From NCBI GenBank assembly GCA_030145005.1, contig JAQYWJ010000086.1, forward strand, positions 1 to 8,382: a stretch of 8,382 nucleotides of DNA, given 5' to 3'. Source of the DNA: Desulfobacter sp. (GTDB taxonomy: Bacteria > Desulfobacterota > Desulfobacteria > Desulfobacterales > Desulfobacteraceae). Positions 7,263-8,382 of this stretch are shown here, in pieces (within the stretch, counting starts at the first letter, position 1; the number at the start of each line of letters is the position of its first letter). Below the pieces are notes generated by a model that worked only from the letters and a program-made list of their open reading frames with translations, had not been told where the DNA came from and ran no database searches. Position numbers and translations under genes: made by a program.

Positions 7263-7401
7263 TTAGAATCCTTTTTTATCATCTGTTAAACCCACTAAGT
7301 CTATAATAAACTGTTTGATTTATCAAGAGAAATGGCAGAGGCGGTACATCTTGATACGCTGGGTTATGGGCCTGTTCAGTGCGGTGGGTTAAATAAAAAA
7401 T
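7263..7401. other. Gap between the EFR1-type gene and dnaN
   Basis: These 139 bases hold the candidate dnaN promoter and its palindrome, and the AAGGAT ribosome-binding site close to the dnaN ATG. A partly matching inverted pair, AACCCAC near 7289-7295 and GTGGGTT near 7384-7390, lies about 90 bases apart. No credible small gene was found on either strand, and no hairpin with a T-tract follows the EFR1-type gene. Confidence 0.5.
7298..7326 (-). promoter_or_regulatory. Candidate promoter of the dnaN operon, with overlapping palindrome
   Basis: On the - strand TTGATA (7326-7321) resembles a sigma-70 -35 box. TAGACT (7303-7298) follows at a 17-base spacing. TATAGA (7305-7300) is an alternative -10 at 15 bases. 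Both -10 candidates match only four of six consensus positions. The -35 box sits in a 12-base palindrome, TTGATTTATCAA at 7315-7326, which could be an operator. The site is about 36-64 bases upstream of the dnaN ATG in the only long gap of the - strand cluster, which supports the call. No DnaA-box cluster was found here. Confidence 0.45.
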
Positions 7402-8229
7402 TCAGGGCTCTGTGGCAAAAAAGACCTGGACTGGTTTGGGGGTTGAACAGGTTTCGTTCAGCCATCTGGCCTTATCCTTGATGGGGCCGTCCTTCATCAA
7501 CCTTGCCTGTTCCGGACATGCCTTGATACAGGCGCAGCACAAAATACAGTCTGCAGCAATGGTGGCAAACCCGTTTTCCGCATCAATGGCCTTTGACGGA
7601 CAAGCCGTGGCACAAATCCCGCAGTTCGTGCAGGCATCCGTCACCTCAATGAAGTCCGGGGCACCCTTGCCCATGCCCTCCTTGTACGGGGAATTTCCCG
7701 GTACCTCCAAGGCGGCAATTTTCTTTAAATCATTGGTCTTTTTTAGCAGATTTCCGGTGTTGTTGCCAAAGTCTTCGGCCTGTTTCAGATCGTTCTCATC
7801 CGGCCGGTTCATGGCAACGGGAATATCTGTGCTTGCAAAGGAGTGTTCGCCAATAAAGGCAGCCCCGGAAACAGGTATAAATCCGCATGCCGACGCAACA
7901 TCCTTAAGTTCCAGCAAAGCATCTTCATATTCCCTGTTACCGTATACCACGGTGAGTATGGCCGGGGTGTCGGCCGCCGTCAGTTTTTTTAAGAAATCAG
8001 CGGCATCTGCGGGCAGGCGGCCGGCATATACAGGCGCCCCCAGCAGTACAATATCATTATCATCAAAGGGGCCAAGCACGGTGCCCCGGGTCTCCGGCCG
8101 GGTGAAGTTGACTGCGGTTATTTCGGAACCACTGATTTCCAGACTCTGGGCAAGACCCTGGGTTATGGCCCTAAGCACGGTTTCGGTTGTTTTGGTGGGA
8201 CTGAAATATACAAGGGTAATTTTTTTCAT
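7402..8229 (-). CDS. EFR1-type flavodoxin-ferredoxin fusion protein
   Basis: The 275-residue protein joins a flavodoxin-like domain to a bacterial ferredoxin domain and is expected to carry electrons in the cytoplasm. Residues 1-165 are flavodoxin-like: MKKITLVYFSPTKTT places an FMN phosphate-binding loop at about 10-15, and LLGAPVYAGRLP (62-73) is the usual second loop. Two 4Fe-4S motifs follow: Cys200, 203, 206, 210 (CTNCGICATACP) and Cys228, 231, 234, 238 (CILCCACIKACP). This matches the EFR1 family of anaerobes. Its electron donor and acceptor are unknown. The start at 8229 was chosen because the flavodoxin strand begins there and GGAGA lies 8 bases upstream; in-frame ATGs at 8280 and 8244 would only add unconserved residues. 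It starts 25 bases after the end of the preceding - strand gene and is probably co-transcribed with it. No terminator was seen after it. Confidence 0.9.
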   Translation of the reverse strand: MKKITLVYFSPTKTTETVLRAITQGLAQSLEISGSEITAVNFTRPETRGTVLGPFDDNDIVLLGAPVYAGRLPADAADFLKKLTAADTPAILTVVYGNREYEDALLELKDVASACGFIPVSGAAFIGEHSFASTDIPVAMNRPDENDLKQAEDFGNNTGNLLKKTNDLKKIAALEVPGNSPYKEGMGKGAPDFIEVTDACTNCGICATACPSKAIDAENGFATIAADCILCCACIKACPEQARLMKDGPIKDKARWLNETCSTPKPVQVFFATEP

Positions 8230-8237
8230 ACCTGAAA

Positions 8238-8242
8238 TCTCC
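8238..8242 (-). promoter_or_regulatory. Ribosome-binding site deciding the EFR1-type gene start
   Basis: GGAGA on the - strand lies 8 bases before the ATG at 8229-8227. It supports this start over the in-frame ATGs at 8244 and 8280. The ATG at 8244 overlaps this site and has no comparable purine-rich sequence before it, and the ATG at 8280 falls inside the end of the preceding gene. Confidence 0.65.
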
Positions 8243-8254
8243 ATATCTTGGGTT

Positions 8255-8382
8255 TTATCGTATCCTGGTATTCTCCACAAAGGGTAAAACGGCTGCCTTC
8301 AATGCCTCCATGTCATCGGCGCTTAGAAAATGATCATCCACGGCGGCAAAATCCGGATCCAGCACATCCACGTTTCGGGAAC
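8255..8382 (-). CDS. C-terminal end of an unidentified protein (cut by window edge)
   Basis: One - strand frame is open from the window edge to a TAA at 8257-8255, giving 41 residues that begin SRNVDVLDPDFAAVDDHF and end in PFVENTRIR. The other two frames on this strand are closed early (stops near 8323 and 8335). The segment is acidic and helical in character, with no cysteine motif or membrane segment. I do not recognise the family. The open frame and the short 25-base gap to the following gene suggest a real gene in the same transcript. EFR1-type proteins are often next to other redox enzymes, but nothing in these 41 residues shows that here. Confidence 0.6.
   Translation of the reverse strand, partial: SRNVDVLDPDFAAVDDHFLSADDMEALKAAVLPFVENTRIR

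Noticed and set aside
7286..7390. Inverted repeat AACCCAC/GTGGGTT around the dnaN promoter
   Set aside because: The perfect arms are only 7 bases and lie about 90 bases apart, which is expected by chance at this length.
7332..7481. Small + strand open frame of 49 codons starting in the dnaN upstream gap
   Set aside because: Most of it is antisense to the C-terminus of the EFR1-type gene, it has only a weak purine stretch before the ATG, and the product resembles no known family.
8271..8279. DnaA-box-like TTCTCCACA
   Set aside because: It is a single site with one mismatch to TTATCCACA, inside a coding segment. No cluster of such boxes or AT-rich unwinding region accompanies it, so no origin is called.
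7412..8287. Open reading frame of 291 codons on the + strand
   Set aside because: It lies wholly antisense to the flavodoxin-ferredoxin gene, whose FMN loop and eight ferredoxin cysteines are unmistakable. The + strand product has a low-complexity, serine-rich composition with no motif.

Overview
The window carries one gene on the + strand and seven on the - strand. It reads as chromosomal DNA from a mid-GC Gram-negative bacterium. GyrB is the long form of about 804 residues, with the extra C-terminal insertion typical of Proteobacteria and relatives. A stand-alone CheD, an HDOD protein, a flavodoxin-ferredoxin fusion with two 4Fe-4S sites and a eukaryote-like HisHF fusion together suggest an anaerobe, possibly a sulfate reducer of the Desulfobacterota. 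That placement is inferred from gene content and protein style. It was not tested by a search.

Layout. At 110-1702 (+) lies a bifunctional hisHF gene: the glutaminase (HisH) and cyclase (HisF) halves of imidazole glycerol phosphate synthase are one polypeptide, built like yeast HIS7. It converges on a - strand gene cluster, and a 12-bp perfect stem-loop (1713-1768) sits between them as a probable shared terminator. The - strand cluster reads, in order of transcription: dnaN (7262-6141), gyrB (6144-3730, ATGA overlap), ssb (3683-3153), cheD (3104-2625) and an HDOD-domain gene (2628-1780, ATGA overlap). A candidate promoter lies just upstream of dnaN. Further upstream on the same strand are a flavodoxin/ferredoxin fusion protein of the EFR1 type (8229-7402) and the C-terminal end of an unidentified gene cut by the window edge (8382-8255).

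How the genes fit together. dnaN, gyrB and ssb supply three replication functions: the sliding clamp, the gyrase ATPase/TOPRIM subunit and the ssDNA-binding protein. The usual neighbours dnaA and recF are absent here, and dnaN abuts gyrB directly. The same apparent operon continues into cheD, whose product is a chemoreceptor glutamine deamidase, and an HDOD protein of probable signalling function. This puts a two-gene sensory module behind DNA-replication genes. The most notable points are the eukaryote-type HisHF fusion, the replication-to-signalling operon and an atypical C-terminus of the DnaN clamp. I found no CRISPR array, tRNA, rRNA, insertion sequence or prophage gene.
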